NCBI GenBank assembly: GCA_019120575.1
Contig: DWUU01000023.1
Location: 1 to 55,918, forward strand
Origin: Candidatus Mediterraneibacter quadrami
GTDB taxonomy: Bacteria > Bacillota > Clostridia > Lachnospirales > Lachnospiraceae
Direction of reading: 5' to 3'
Length of the DNA stretch: 55,918 nt
In this document: positions 42,548 to 51,796 of the stretch, piece by piece
Layout of the letters: each line of letters begins with the position of its first letter
How positions within the stretch are numbered: position 1 is the first letter of the stretch
Translations under genes and position numbers: made by a program
The notes under the pieces: generated by a model
Databases searched by the model: none
Seen by the model: the letters and a program-made list of their open reading frames with translations, nothing else
What the model was told of the DNA's origin: nothing

Positions 42548-44038
42548 ATGATTACATTCATCATTGGTCTCGTGATCCTTTTCGTCGGCGCCGCCCTTTA
42601 CGGAAAGTTCTGCGAGCACGTCTTCAGGCCTGACGACAGGAAGACCCCGGCCTACACGAAGCAGGACGGCGTCGATTATGTTCCCATGAGGGGCTGGAAG
42701 AACAGCCTGATCAACCTGCTGAACATCGCCGGCACCGGCCCGATCCTCGGACCGATCCAGGGCATCCTCTTCGGACCCATCGCATTTATCACCATCCCGA
42801 TCGGCAATATCATCGGCGGTGCGATGCACGACTACTTCTCCGGCATGATCTGTCTGCGCGACGGCGGGACACAGATGCCGGACATGATCCGCAGATACAG
42901 CAACAAAGGTGTCTACACCGTATACCAGATCTTCTGCAGCCTGCTGCTCCTTCTGGTCGGCGCGGTATTCATCTACACCCCCGGCGATATCGCCGCGACC
43001 CAGGTATTCGGGTTTGACGGGGCCGTGGACTCGGTTTCCACATGGGTGATCTACGGCGTGATCTTCGTATATTATCTGATCGCGACCGTATTCCCGATCG
43101 ACAAGATCATCGGACGCATCTATCCGGTATTCGGAGCGATCCTGCTGTTCTCCGCGATCGGCGTCTTCATCGGCGTCTTCGCACTGGGCTTCCCGCTCAC
43201 AGAGATCTGGGAAGACTGGAATGCAGGAAGCGTCCTGTACGGTACATATTTCAGTGAGAACCACTTTATCCCGATCTTCTTCATCACGGTGGCCTGCGGC
43301 ATCCTCTCCGGATTCCACTCCACCCAGACAGCGATCATCTCCCGTACAATGAAGAGCGAGAAACAGGGCCGCATGACATTCTACAACATGATGATCCTGG
43401 AAGGCTTCATCGCGATGGTATGGGCAGCCGGCGCCATGGGCGTTTACAACCTGGGCCTTCAGGCGGCTGATGCTTCCCTGGCGACAGCGACCATCGGCGT
43501 CGTGTGCAAGCACATCCTCGGACCGGTGGGAGGAATCATCGCGCTTCTCGGCGTCATCGTACTCCCGATCACATCCGGCGATACGGCGCTTCGTGCGCTC
43601 CGCCTGGCAGTGGCTGACGGATTCCACCTGGATCAGAAGTCCACGAAGAAGAGACTGGGGCTTGCCGCTCTCATCTTCGTACTCGTTGCCGTGATCCTCG
43701 TATTCGCAAAGAGCAACGCGGACGGATTCAATATCCTGTGGAGATACTTCGCATGGTCCAACCAGAGCTTGTCCCTGTTCGCATTCCTTGCGATCACGGT
43801 CTGGATGTTTGAAACCGGCAGAGGCAAATATGCGTGGATGCCGCTCATTCCTGGATGCTGGTACGCATTTGTCACCGTCACCTATATCGTAAACGCCAAG
43901 ATCGGATTCAACGTTCCGTGGATGGGCGCTTACATCATCGGAATCGTGGCAGCTGCCGCATACCTGATCATCCTTGTATGGTACGGAAAGAAACGGACCG
44001 CAGCCAAAGCGGCAAAAGCGGCGCAGGCCGGGAAATAA
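42548..44038 (+). CDS. cstA: CstA family peptide/pyruvate transporter
   Basis: A 496-residue inner-membrane transporter with about 13 helices. The N-terminal CstA domain is evident from LNIAGTGPILGPIQGILFGPIAF, GAMHDYFSGM and YSNKG, and the C-terminal part from FHSTQTAIISRTMKSE and ITSGDTALRALRLA. CstA relatives import peptides or pyruvate under nutrient limitation. AAGGAGG lies 9 nt before the chosen ATG at 42548; the longer frame is not supported. Single-gene unit with its own promoter and a strong terminator; codon use is noticeably biased, suggesting good expression. Confidence 0.92.
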   Translation: MITFIIGLVILFVGAALYGKFCEHVFRPDDRKTPAYTKQDGVDYVPMRGWKNSLINLLNIAGTGPILGPIQGILFGPIAFITIPIGNIIGGAMHDYFSGMICLRDGGTQMPDMIRRYSNKGVYTVYQIFCSLLLLLVGAVFIYTPGDIAATQVFGFDGAVDSVSTWVIYGVIFVYYLIATVFPIDKIIGRIYPVFGAILLFSAIGVFIGVFALGFPLTEIWEDWNAGSVLYGTYFSENHFIPIFFITVACGILSGFHSTQTAIISRTMKSEKQGRMTFYNMMILEGFIAMVWAAGAMGVYNLGLQAADASLATATIGVVCKHILGPVGGIIALLGVIVLPITSGDTALRALRLAVADGFHLDQKSTKKRLGLAALIFVLVAVILVFAKSNADGFNILWRYFAWSNQSLSLFAFLAITVWMFETGRGKYAWMPLIPGCWYAFVTVTYIVNAKIGFNVPWMGAYIIGIVAAAAYLIILVWYGKKRTAAKAAKAAQAGK

Positions 44039-44067
44039 ACCGGGAAGAGACGATCATAAAGAGCCTT

Positions 44068-44118
44068 AAAAAAGCGGGTAATTACCAGACATTATCTCCT
44101 GGTAGTTACCCGCTTTAC
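44068..44118. terminator. Bidirectional terminator between cstA and yaaA
   Basis: AAAGCGGGTAATTACCAG and CTGGTAGTTACCCGCTTT pair over 18 positions with one mismatch. It lies between convergent genes. Confidence 0.85.
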
Positions 44119-44123
44119 AGATT

Positions 44124-44867
44124 TCATTTTCTGATAAATATGTAGGTCCTCTCATCGGACAGATCCGCCCGGAACCCATACCCCAGCCGGTCGAACCCTT
44201 TCATTTCCTCCGGGGATCCGATCCGGTTCTCCGCCATGAACCGCACCATCTCGCCTCTGGCCATCTTCGCGTACACGCCCTTCTGCACGATCTTCTCACC
44301 GCAGAATTCTCCAAAGACGCAGGTGATGTAAACATCCTCCGGCTGCAGATACTTCTCGATACACCTGGAGTATTCTTTTGACGCCAGGTTGATAAGGATC
44401 CGGCTGTCATCGAGAACCTCCCGGTACAGCCGGTCTCCCCAGTAATCATACAGATCCTTCGTCCCGGCGATCTTTGCCTTTGCCTGCATCTCCAGACGGT
44501 ACGGCGTTACCCCGTCCATCGGTCTCACCACGCCGTAAAATGCAGACAGAATGCGCAGATGCTCCTGCACATAAGCAAACTGGCCGTTCTCAAACACAGA
44601 CGGCGCCATGTACTGATAGGCGATGCCCTCATAGGACAGAATGGCCGGCGTCAGTTGATGGTACAGATCCATTTGCTGCAGTCTGCCATAATTTTGTTCT
44701 GCAATCCGATCATTGCATGCCCAAAGCTTCTTTGCTTCCTCATAAGACAGTCCCTTCAGGAAATGGACGATTTCTTCTGTCTGCTCCATAAAAACCGGAA
44801 AGCCGCAGGGCGCCAGATCATCGGTATTTACATTCATCTTCTTTGCCGGTGATAATATGATCCTCAT
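44124..44867 (-). CDS. yaaA: Peroxide stress protein YaaA (UPF0246)
   Basis: A 247-residue cytosolic protein with the family start MRIILSPAKKMN, then LSYEEAKKLWACNDRIAEQNY and LIDLASKEYS-like INLASKEYSRCIE. In E. coli YaaA limits free iron and protects DNA from peroxide damage; the fold binds DNA. Its ATG overlaps the stop of the upstream bcp gene by 4 nt, so two peroxide-defence genes form one coupled unit. Confidence 0.93.
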   Translation of the reverse strand: MRIILSPAKKMNVNTDDLAPCGFPVFMEQTEEIVHFLKGLSYEEAKKLWACNDRIAEQNYGRLQQMDLYHQLTPAILSYEGIAYQYMAPSVFENGQFAYVQEHLRILSAFYGVVRPMDGVTPYRLEMQAKAKIAGTKDLYDYWGDRLYREVLDDSRILINLASKEYSRCIEKYLQPEDVYITCVFGEFCGEKIVQKGVYAKMARGEMVRFMAENRIGSPEEMKGFDRLGYGFRADLSDERTYIFIRK

Positions 44868-45319
44868 TCCAGAGACTCCAGCATCTGCTGCGGATTCTCT
44901 GCGGCTTTTACCTTGTCCATGGCCTTAACGATCACGCCCTCCTCATCGATCAGATACGTTGTACGGACTACGCCCATGGATACTTTGCCATAGTTTTTCT
45001 TCTCCTTCCAGACATCGTATGCCTGGATTACTTCCTTCTCCGGATCGGAGAGCAGCGTGAACGGCAGTCCGTACTTCGTCTCAAAATTCTTGTGAGACTT
45101 CACGGAATCCTTGCTGACGCCGAGGACCACAGCGCCTTTCTCCATAAACTGCGGATACAGTTCCGCAAACCCGCACGCCTGCTTCGTGCATCCGGGGGTG
45201 CTGTCTTTCGGATAAAAATACAGAATAACCTTCTTCCCCCTGTACTCCTCCAGTGTATGCATATCCCCGTTCTGATCCGGCAGAGAAAATGCCGGAGCTT
45301 TTGTTCCTGTTTCTAACAT
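44864..45319 (-). CDS. bcp: Thioredoxin-dependent peroxiredoxin, Bcp/PrxQ type
   Basis: A 151-residue thiol peroxidase. The peroxidatic Cys and the PrxQ-type resolving Cys five residues later are visible in YFYPKDSTPGCTKQACGFAE (C45/C50 region). It reduces hydroperoxides using thioredoxin. Start supported by GGAAAGGAG upstream. Overlaps yaaA. Confidence 0.94.
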   Translation of the reverse strand: MLETGTKAPAFSLPDQNGDMHTLEEYRGKKVILYFYPKDSTPGCTKQACGFAELYPQFMEKGAVVLGVSKDSVKSHKNFETKYGLPFTLLSDPEKEVIQAYDVWKEKKNYGKVSMGVVRTTYLIDEEGVIVKAMDKVKAAENPQQMLESLE

Positions 45320-45444
45320 GGTTTGACTCCTTTCCCGTTAATAAAAGAATTTTAGTTATTTTTAAATTATTATATGCGAATCCACTCCCCTTTTCAAATT
45401 ATTTCCCATGGATGCAATCTTTTACATATAAGTCAATACTAAAA

Positions 45445-46641
45445 TTAAGAAAACCATTTCTTCATCGTCCGCAGCACCTGGATTAGTTCATCTTCTCCAA
45501 TCACATACGGAACCATTGCATACAGATAGTTTAAGAATGGCCTGCTGAATACGCCATGTTCACAGGCAAATTGCTGATAGCCCTTGATCGTACCTGGATC
45601 ATATACCTCGACACACACACAACCTCCCATTATCCGGATTTCTTTAATGCGCGGGTCGGAGAATCCTTCCATCTCATGCCGGGTAATCTCTTCAATCCTG
45701 CGGATTTTAGACATATAGTCCTGTTCTTCAAACAGCTCAATAGACTTCAGCGCAACACTGCATGCCAGGGCATTGCCCATAAATGTAGGGCCGTGCATCA
45801 GGGCGTGCGAAGGATTATCATCATAGAAACCTTCATAAACTTTCTGATTTGCCACTGTGACTGCGTGACCAATATATCCTCCGGTCAGAGCCTTGCCAAG
45901 AACAAGGATATCCGGCAGGACCAGATCCGCCACAAATCGGTTTCCGGTACGCCCGAATCCTGTGGCTACTTCATCAAAAACAAGAAGAACTCCATATTGA
46001 TCGCAAAGCTGACGCGCACGTTTCAGAAAGGAAATGTCGTACATCCTCATACCGCCTGCGCCCTGCAGCAAAGGTTCAGCGATAAAGCAATTAAGACGAT
46101 CATGATATTTTGCGAAAGCCTGTTCCAGGGCGCTTATCTCGGCAGGAATATGCAGGACTTGATCGCTTTTACCATATGCTTTCAAAACAAAATGATAATC
46201 CTCATCATCTCCCACTTCCATGGTTTTGAAAGTATCGCCATGATAGGCATGTTCCAGCGCCAACACCATGGTTCTCTGATGCTCTCCCCGATTCATATAG
46301 TATTGCAACGCCATTTTAAGAGCGACCTCTACCGCAACACTGCCGGAATCTGAGAAAAAACAGTAATCCAGATCTCCGGGCAGCCAGTTTTGGAGTTTTT
46401 CTGATAACTTTTCCGCCGGATCATGAGTCAGACCTCCAAGCATTACATGAGCGAATTTCTTCAGCTGTGCCTCAATCACCCGGTTAAGTTCCGGATGTTT
46501 ATAGCCATGGATCACACTCCACCAGGAGGACACGGAATCGATCAGCTTCTGATCCTCCGTGTACAGATAGACACCTTCTGCATCAACGATCTTATAGGGA
46601 GCCTTCATTGTTTTCATTTGCTCATATGGATACCAGATCAT
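45445..46641 (-). CDS. bioA: Adenosylmethionine-8-amino-7-oxononanoate aminotransferase
   Basis: BioA makes 7,8-diaminopelargonic acid from KAPA in biotin synthesis. The 398-residue class III aminotransferase shows SSWWSVIHGYKHPELN near residue 37, FSDSGSVAVEVALKMA near 95, FDEVATGFGRTG near 220 (PLP Asp) and LGKALTGGYIG with the PLP Lys near 248. At 398 residues it is a little short for BioA (about 430). It is the last gene of the operon and overlaps bioD by 4 nt. No bioF gene is in the window, so the strain may take up or otherwise obtain KAPA. Confidence 0.92.
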   Translation of the reverse strand: MIWYPYEQMKTMKAPYKIVDAEGVYLYTEDQKLIDSVSSWWSVIHGYKHPELNRVIEAQLKKFAHVMLGGLTHDPAEKLSEKLQNWLPGDLDYCFFSDSGSVAVEVALKMALQYYMNRGEHQRTMVLALEHAYHGDTFKTMEVGDDEDYHFVLKAYGKSDQVLHIPAEISALEQAFAKYHDRLNCFIAEPLLQGAGGMRMYDISFLKRARQLCDQYGVLLVFDEVATGFGRTGNRFVADLVLPDILVLGKALTGGYIGHAVTVANQKVYEGFYDDNPSHALMHGPTFMGNALACSVALKSIELFEEQDYMSKIRRIEEITRHEMEGFSDPRIKEIRIMGGCVCVEVYDPGTIKGYQQFACEHGVFSRPFLNYLYAMVPYVIGEDELIQVLRTMKKWFS

Positions 46642-47342
46642 TTTCTGTTACCCCCGTTCTCTTCGTAAAGCCCTTCCAGCAGTTCAAAAGAAATATCAAG
46701 GTCTGTGTCGCCGTCTTTGACACAGGCAACTATGGGCAGACCGGTCAGGACTTCGCACATCCGCCGGTTATCTTCGTGCATTGGATTGCCCGGCTCGTAA
46801 TGATTAAAGATAATGCCCTTCACAGGTATTTTGCGGGTTTTCATATATTCAGCCGTCAGCACCACCGCATTGATGGTTCCAAGTCCCGCGTCGGCGATCA
46901 TCAGACAGGTCAGACCTCTGGCCCTGATAAAATCTTCAAGCTGGATCTTCTGCCCGTCAAAACGGAGCGGGCAGAGAATCCCGCCGGACCCTTCCGCCGT
47001 AACATACTCATACTTGCCGCACACATAGTCAAAATTCTTCAGCACGCATTCCATTTCAACAGGGTTTCCTTCAAGTTTTGCCGCCAGATGGGGCGAGACC
47101 GCCGTTTCATAAATATACGGACACATCTCTTCAAGAGACTGTTCGGTCCCGGACATTGTTTTCACCTGTAAAGCGTCGCCGGGAATCAGTGTCCCGTCTG
47201 TCCATCGTTCATTTCCGCTCATTGCAGCCTTATAATAAGCGGCAGACACTCCTCCCTCCCGAAGCTTTTTGACAATCAGCCCGGTTATATAAGTCTTGCC
47301 AACGTCTGTTCCGGTCCCGGTAATAAATAAATTCTTACTCAT
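46638..47342 (-). CDS. bioD: Dethiobiotin synthetase
   Basis: BioD closes the ureido ring of dethiobiotin from DAPA, CO2 and ATP. The 234-residue protein starts LFITGTGTDVGKTYITGLIV (P-loop GTGTDVGKT) and has EGSGGILCPLR near residue 118. Overlaps bioB by 8 nt and bioA by 4 nt, a tightly coupled operon. Confidence 0.95.
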   Translation of the reverse strand: MSKNLFITGTGTDVGKTYITGLIVKKLREGGVSAAYYKAAMSGNERWTDGTLIPGDALQVKTMSGTEQSLEEMCPYIYETAVSPHLAAKLEGNPVEMECVLKNFDYVCGKYEYVTAEGSGGILCPLRFDGQKIQLEDFIRARGLTCLMIADAGLGTINAVVLTAEYMKTRKIPVKGIIFNHYEPGNPMHEDNRRMCEVLTGLPIVACVKDGDTDLDISFELLEGLYEENGGNRK

Positions 47343-48303
47343 TGCAGATCTTCACCTCATATCCCAGTTCTTTTAATAACGCCATATCTGTTTTTGTCGT
47401 AATTCCCGCGGTTGTCAGCATATCTCCCGAAATCGCCGCATTTGCGCCCGAGGTAAAACAGCTTTTGCCCTTGTCCGGCATCAGGCCCCGCCCGCCGGCA
47501 AGACGGATGGAAGCCCGCGGAAGAATGAAACGGTAAACGGCAACGATTCTCTGCATATCTTCTGGCGTCAGTCTCTCGTTGTTTTCAAACGGGGTGCCGG
47601 GGATTGGATTCAGCATGTTCACCGGGATACTGCGAACGCCCAGTTCACGCAGTGTAAGCGCCATATCGATCCGATCCTCTGCGGTTTCGCCAAGTCCCAT
47701 GATGCCGCCGCTGCAAACAGAGAGACCAGCGGCCTGGGCCGCCCTGATCGCCTGTATTTTGTCATCGAATTTGTGTGTGGTGCAGATATTTTGAAAATTC
47801 CTGCGGGAAGTTTCCAGATTATTATGTACTCTTGTCACACCGGCTTCTTTCAATTTACGGAATTGCTGCTCATTCAGCAGACCAAAAGAAACACAGACAG
47901 AGATTCCGATTTTCTCTTTGATTTCCCTGACAACTTCGCACATCAGGTCTACTTCCGCATCGGACAGACGTTTCCCTGATGTCACGATAGAATACCGAAG
48001 AACCCCCTGTTCGTGATTAATCTTTGCCTGCGCTAAAATTACTTCTTTGGATAACAGTGGATAAGTAGCGGCACAGGTATGATTATGAGCCGATTGTGCA
48101 CAAAACTTACAGTTTTCAGAGCAGCTTCCACTCCTGGCGTTAATAATGGTACAAATGTCAAATTGATCGGAGCAAAAGTATTTGCGGATCTTATCGGCGC
48201 TCCCGCATAATTCCAAAAGAGGCTGTCTGTATAAAAACAGAGCCTCTTCTTTTGAGATTTTTTTTCCGTTTATCACCTGGTCTGTTAATTCTTTCAAATT
48301 CAT
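47335..48303 (-). CDS. bioB: Biotin synthase
   Basis: A radical SAM enzyme that inserts sulfur into dethiobiotin. The 322-residue protein has the CxxxCxxC cluster motif as SGSCSENCKFCAQSAH near residue 60, with YSIVTSGKRL, VHNNLETSR and the auxiliary-cluster region. Part of birA-bioY-bioB-bioD-bioA, 10 bp after bioY. Confidence 0.96.
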   Translation of the reverse strand: MNLKELTDQVINGKKISKEEALFLYRQPLLELCGSADKIRKYFCSDQFDICTIINARSGSCSENCKFCAQSAHNHTCAATYPLLSKEVILAQAKINHEQGVLRYSIVTSGKRLSDAEVDLMCEVVREIKEKIGISVCVSFGLLNEQQFRKLKEAGVTRVHNNLETSRRNFQNICTTHKFDDKIQAIRAAQAAGLSVCSGGIMGLGETAEDRIDMALTLRELGVRSIPVNMLNPIPGTPFENNERLTPEDMQRIVAVYRFILPRASIRLAGGRGLMPDKGKSCFTSGANAAISGDMLTTAGITTKTDMALLKELGYEVKICNE

Positions 48304-48313
48304 TTTTACATCC

Positions 48314-48868
48314 TCACATTCTGCTGTTTCTCACGACCGGAATCATTCTTTTCCCGAGAAATGCCCCAAGAATACACAATAAAATATCTCCCGGCACAGC
48401 TAATATAAAACAGTACAAAAACAATGGCCATAAACCTATGGGATTTCCAAGATAAAAATTGCTCATCAGATAATAATAGACCATTCCAGACAGATAGACG
48501 ATCCCAAGACCGGTAAAATTCGCAGCAAGCAGGCGCCTGTAGCCAGGTTTTGGAACTCTGTTGGCTAGGACGCCTGTTACATAGGACGCCGCTGCAAAAC
48601 CGATGATATATCCAAAGCCCGGTTTCAGGATATACGCCGGACCACCACCTTCTGCAAATACAGGAAGTCCAAAAAGTCCAATCAATGTATATATCCCTAC
48701 GGAGGCAGCTCCAAGTTTTCCTCCCAGCAAAAGACCTGCCATCATAGTAAATAGAAACTGTAAAGTAAATGGAACAACAGGCACCGGTATTTTGATAAAG
48801 GCTCCAACAGCAATCAGGGAAACAAAGAGAGAGGACAATACTAAATTTATCGTTTTATTTTTCTGCAT
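48314..48868 (-). CDS. bioY: Biotin transporter substrate-binding subunit BioY
   Basis: The 184-residue S component of an ECF-type biotin importer, with six hydrophobic segments and the family motifs KIPVPVVPFTLQFLFTM, GLFGLPVFAEGGGPAYILKPGFGYIIGF. The energising EcfAAT units are not in the window. Placed between birA and bioB, so uptake and synthesis share control. Confidence 0.94.
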   Translation of the reverse strand: MQKNKTINLVLSSLFVSLIAVGAFIKIPVPVVPFTLQFLFTMMAGLLLGGKLGAASVGIYTLIGLFGLPVFAEGGGPAYILKPGFGYIIGFAAASYVTGVLANRVPKPGYRRLLAANFTGLGIVYLSGMVYYYLMSNFYLGNPIGLWPLFLYCFILAVPGDILLCILGAFLGKRMIPVVRNSRM

Positions 48869-48877
48869 ATGCTCTCC

Positions 48878-49852
48878 TCAAAAACGAATACTTATTTCAC
48901 CGGATGAACAGCGGTCTTCCGTACCATCAGGATATCTCACCAGCAAATGACACTCTTCATCTATACCAAGAACAAACGCATTCCTGGCTTCATTAAATGA
49001 CGTCAGCGTTACTGATTTTCCAATTACCAGACTACGATTTCTGTACTGTTCCACATAGTCCGTCTGACTTGCGGCGGAGTAATAACCATAAAATCTGTTC
49101 AGGAATTCTGAAACCAAACGATTTTTAACATCGCCCTGCCTTTGCTGGAAAACGGCTCCGGCTGTAGAATTTATTTCTTCTGGAAATCCGGTCTCTGGCT
49201 GATAGATGTTGATTCCCACTCCGAGCACAGCATAATCCAGTAAACCGTTTTCAAGATTAAAGGAACCTTCTGTTAAAATCCCGCAGACTTTTTTTCCCCG
49301 GACAAAAATATCATTCACCCATTTTATCTCAGCCTTCTCATCAGACACTGCCTCGATTGCCTCACACATGGCGACAGCCGCCATTGTAGTGATTCTGACT
49401 GCCTGCTGCCCGGAATAGTTTTCCGGACGCAGAAGAAGACTCATATAGATCCCGGTATCTTTTGGTGAAAAAAAGCTGCGGTTCAATCGTCCGCGCCCGT
49501 TAGTCTGCTCATTCGCAAGAACAATGTAACCCTCAGGCTTCCCTGCATTTGCCTGTTCCCTCACAAGCGTGTTTGTGGATTCCACAATATCCATCACACA
49601 GATTTCCATATCCTGAATCTCAGGACGTAAATACTTATAAATCCCTTGTGCCGATAAGATATCTGTCTCATCAGAAAGACAGTATCCCCTGTTTGTTACA
49701 GCAATGATCGCATATCCCTCGCTCTGCAAAGCTTTAACGGCCTTCCAGACAGCAGTCCTGGAGATAGCAAGTTTTTGGGCAATATCTTCGCCAGAAAAAA
49801 ATACATCTCTGTTCGTTTCAAAAAGTTCAAGTAGTTTTTCTTTTGTTGTCAT
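48878..49852 (-). CDS. birA: Bifunctional biotin ligase/biotin operon repressor
   Basis: The 324-residue protein has an N-terminal winged helix (ISRTAVWKAVKALQSEGYAI, residues 28-50) and a C-terminal ligase domain with the GRGRLNRSFFSPKDTGIYMS biotinyl-AMP loop near residue 115 and KWVNDIFVRGKKVCGIL near 180. It attaches biotin to carboxylases and, as holo-repressor, binds the operator upstream of its own operon. First gene of birA-bioYBDA, 10 bp before bioY. Confidence 0.95.
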   Translation of the reverse strand: MTTKEKLLELFETNRDVFFSGEDIAQKLAISRTAVWKAVKALQSEGYAIIAVTNRGYCLSDETDILSAQGIYKYLRPEIQDMEICVMDIVESTNTLVREQANAGKPEGYIVLANEQTNGRGRLNRSFFSPKDTGIYMSLLLRPENYSGQQAVRITTMAAVAMCEAIEAVSDEKAEIKWVNDIFVRGKKVCGILTEGSFNLENGLLDYAVLGVGINIYQPETGFPEEINSTAGAVFQQRQGDVKNRLVSEFLNRFYGYYSAASQTDYVEQYRNRSLVIGKSVTLTSFNEARNAFVLGIDEECHLLVRYPDGTEDRCSSGEISIRF

Positions 49853-49897
49853 GATTCACCTCTTCAAACGATATGAATATATCATTTCCGTTTTTTA

Positions 49898-49930
49898 TTG
49901 TCAACCTTTTCCTTTGTATGCAGTTAACAA
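49898..49930. promoter_or_regulatory. BirA operator
   Basis: TTGTCAACC and AGTTAACAA are separated by 15 bp, close to the BirA consensus TTGTTAACC-N14/15-GGTTTACAA. It lies 46 bp upstream of birA on the operon's promoter side. Confidence 0.82.
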
Positions 49931-49972
49931 TACTGCGTTTAACTGAATTAAGAATTGCATGTGGCAATAAAT

Positions 49973-50008
49973 AAAAAACCGGCATTCTGTTTTTCAGAAT
50001 ACCGGCTA
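49973..50008 (-). terminator. Terminator of the split tRNA-Arg gene
   Basis: On the minus strand GCCGGTATTCTG/CAGAATGCCGG with an AAAAA loop runs into six T, 10 bp past the tRNA 3' fragment. Confidence 0.88.
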
Positions 50009-50015
50009 TATTGCA

Positions 50016-50058
50016 CGTTCCCGAGGTGATTCGAACACCCGACCTACCGCTTAGGAGA
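50016..50058 (-). other. 3' half of tRNA-Arg(CCU): probable attachment site
   Basis: The minus strand reads CTCCTAAGCGGTAGG, then GGGTGTTCGAATCACCT and CGGGAACG: anticodon loop CTCCTAA (CCU), 3' anticodon strand, T arm and 3' acceptor strand. The 5' half is absent; upstream bases do not pair with GCGGT or CGGGAAC. A tRNA 3' half kept with its own terminator is the classic scar of integration by a tyrosine recombinase. Confidence 0.75.
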
Positions 50059-50300
50059 TCTCTCCACTGCTGTCAATTACTGTCATCCCAGCCCCCCATG
50101 AGTCAAGGAATATCAAGCGTTTCCGCTGTGTTCAAATCTATTCCAGTCAATCGCTGTCAGTCTCTGTAAGCCCCGGATAATCCGGAAATATTAGCTGGAT
50201 ATTTGCTACAGCTAATATCAGGGCTTTGTATCACTGTCAATGACTTACCACAAAATCGGCTATCATACCTGCATGGCAGGAATGATAAACAATATTAAAT
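50059..50300. other. Intergenic stretch with repeated CTGTCA motifs
   Basis: No gene seen. Short CTGTCA words recur (about 50070, 50080, 50154, 50233), and ATTAGCTG/CAGCTAAT forms a hairpin at about 50190-50217. Beside an attachment site these could be arm-type integrase sites, but that is only a suggestion. Confidence 0.35.
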
Positions 50301-50365
50301 TGATCAGATTTACTATCTATACTATACCGTGTAATGGTCAGTTTGTCTACGGCTTTTCGACTACA
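50301..50365. repeat. Direct repeat flanking the AlbA_2 gene, left copy
   Basis: TGATCAGATTTACTATCTAT followed by ACTATA (50301-50326) matches 51797-51822 with two mismatches in 26, and similarity continues through GTTTGTCTAcGGcTTTTCG. Confidence 0.75.
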
Positions 50366-50371
50366 TAATCT

Positions 50372-51790
50372 TTACTCCTCCTCTGATATTTCCCAATGAC
50401 CATTCGCCCCACGGCCGATATAATTTACATGTTCCATTTCTTTTATATGGCGCTTTATCGTTTTTGAGCTTACTCCCAAAATCATGGCTATTTTCTCAGT
50501 ACTTATTTTATTGTTCTTTTGAATTAAACTGATAATCTGACTATCAAGTTTATCTTGGGGGACATTCCGAGGGACATTCCGAGGGACATTCCGGGGGACA
50601 TTCCCAACGGCATCATAATTCAGATTAGGCATCACCACTGTAAACTGATATCTGTCAGAGCGGAACTTCGGCTTTTTGCTTTCATCATAATTTATCTGAA
50701 ACTCATATCCGCTAATAATTTTTTCAAATCCACTGCCTTTACGCTCCATATATCCTAGCCGGTTCAGCACATCTGCAAGAACCGGATTTCTTCTGGTCGA
50801 TGGTACTGTGAGCGGATTCCTTTCCTGAATCAGGGAACCGTCCGGCATTCCTCCCGGCGAGTAGATCTCCATCCGGTCATCATAGATATCAATGTGAACC
50901 TCGCTTCCATTGATCAGATAGTCACGATGGGCCAGCCCGTTAATGAGTGCTTCGTGGTAACTTCGTTCTACATATTCCGGCATCTCTTCCCTGGAATTAT
51001 CCGTTTTACGCCACATCACCCGATTATTTCTTTTGATAAAGGCTTCTCCATTTTCAATCAGAGAAATAATACTGCCTGAATATTCAGCATCATCCAAAGC
51101 ATCCATCATACCGCCGCTCTTGTTTAAACCGTTCCATCTTGTGCAGAATATTCTTGACCATCTGACCGGACTTTCATCGGCAAGCAGGGCCCCCGCATTC
51201 GTCAGATATCCCTGCTCATTTGCCAGCCCAAAAGAAATTAGATCTTTATCGTCAAAACTGTTTCCTGTCCATTTTTTATATCTCTCTTTCAATTTAGAAA
51301 AAGCATAGTCTTCCACCCTATAAGATGAAACCTGGGAATCAAAGGATGTATTTCTGCCCCGGAGGACAAGTCTTTTTAACTCGGTAGAAGTTGCTTTCAC
51401 ACTTTCATTCCCGACACGGATATATGCTTCCATCACACCATCTCCTGAATAATAATATGGTGTCTCCTCTCCTTTATAAATATTCAGGACAATCAAATTT
51501 TTCCCTTCTTCTTCACAAAAGCTGAGATTGAATTCCGGTATCGGATCAAGTCTTGTTTTTATGATCTCACTGATCCTTTCTGCATCTCCTTCAGGATCCG
51601 TCAGACCAATAATCTTTCCTTCATCGGAAACACCAAAAATCAATACTCCGCCTGATGTATTGGCAAATGCGCTGACGCTTTTACACCAGCTTTTCGGCTT
51701 TTTTATCTCAAGCGCAGCCTTCTTATCATATTCAGTTGTTTCTCCTATTAACCTTGTTATATCCATAAAAACATCTTCTTTCACGATCAT
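50372..51790 (-). CDS. AlbA_2 (Schlafen-type) ATP-binding regulator with winged-helix tail
   Basis: A 472-residue protein: N-terminal AlbA_2 domain (about 8-130, TSGGVLIFGVSDEGKIIGL), a middle RecG-C-like/ATP-binding domain (YHEALINGLAHRDYLINGSEVHIDIYDDRMEIYSPGGMP, a GHKL-like signature, near 285-325) and a C-terminal winged helix (STEKIAMILGVSSKTIKRHIKEM). Between them lies NVPRNVPRNVPRNVPQ, encoded by a 12-bp tandem repeat. Such proteins are common accessory regulators of unknown target. Start may be the ATG at 51766 (MDITRLIGE). The gene is bracketed by direct repeats and is next to a tRNA attachment site. Confidence 0.82.
   Translation of the reverse strand: MIVKEDVFMDITRLIGETTEYDKKAALEIKKPKSWCKSVSAFANTSGGVLIFGVSDEGKIIGLTDPEGDAERISEIIKTRLDPIPEFNLSFCEEEGKNLIVLNIYKGEETPYYYSGDGVMEAYIRVGNESVKATSTELKRLVLRGRNTSFDSQVSSYRVEDYAFSKLKERYKKWTGNSFDDKDLISFGLANEQGYLTNAGALLADESPVRWSRIFCTRWNGLNKSGGMMDALDDAEYSGSIISLIENGEAFIKRNNRVMWRKTDNSREEMPEYVERSYHEALINGLAHRDYLINGSEVHIDIYDDRMEIYSPGGMPDGSLIQERNPLTVPSTRRNPVLADVLNRLGYMERKGSGFEKIISGYEFQINYDESKKPKFRSDRYQFTVVMPNLNYDAVGNVPRNVPRNVPRNVPQDKLDSQIISLIQKNNKISTEKIAMILGVSSKTIKRHIKEMEHVNYIGRGANGHWEISEEE
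50559..50606. repeat. Four 12-bp tandem repeats inside the AlbA_2 gene
   Basis: GGGACATTCCGA at 50559 and 50571, then GGGACATTCCGG at 50583 and GGGACATTCCCA at 50595. The unit length is a multiple of three, so gain or loss of copies would lengthen or shorten the NVPR linker without frameshift. Confidence 0.92.
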
Positions 51791-51796
51791 TGCGAC

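Noticed and set aside
42509-43627. 372-codon open frame antisense to cstA
   Set aside because: cstA is conserved and strongly codon-biased; the antisense product is a low-complexity Asp/Arg/Glu-rich string with no family.
50372-51790. Phase-variable on/off switching by the 12-bp repeat
   Set aside because: The unit is a multiple of three, so copy changes keep the frame; only linker length would vary.
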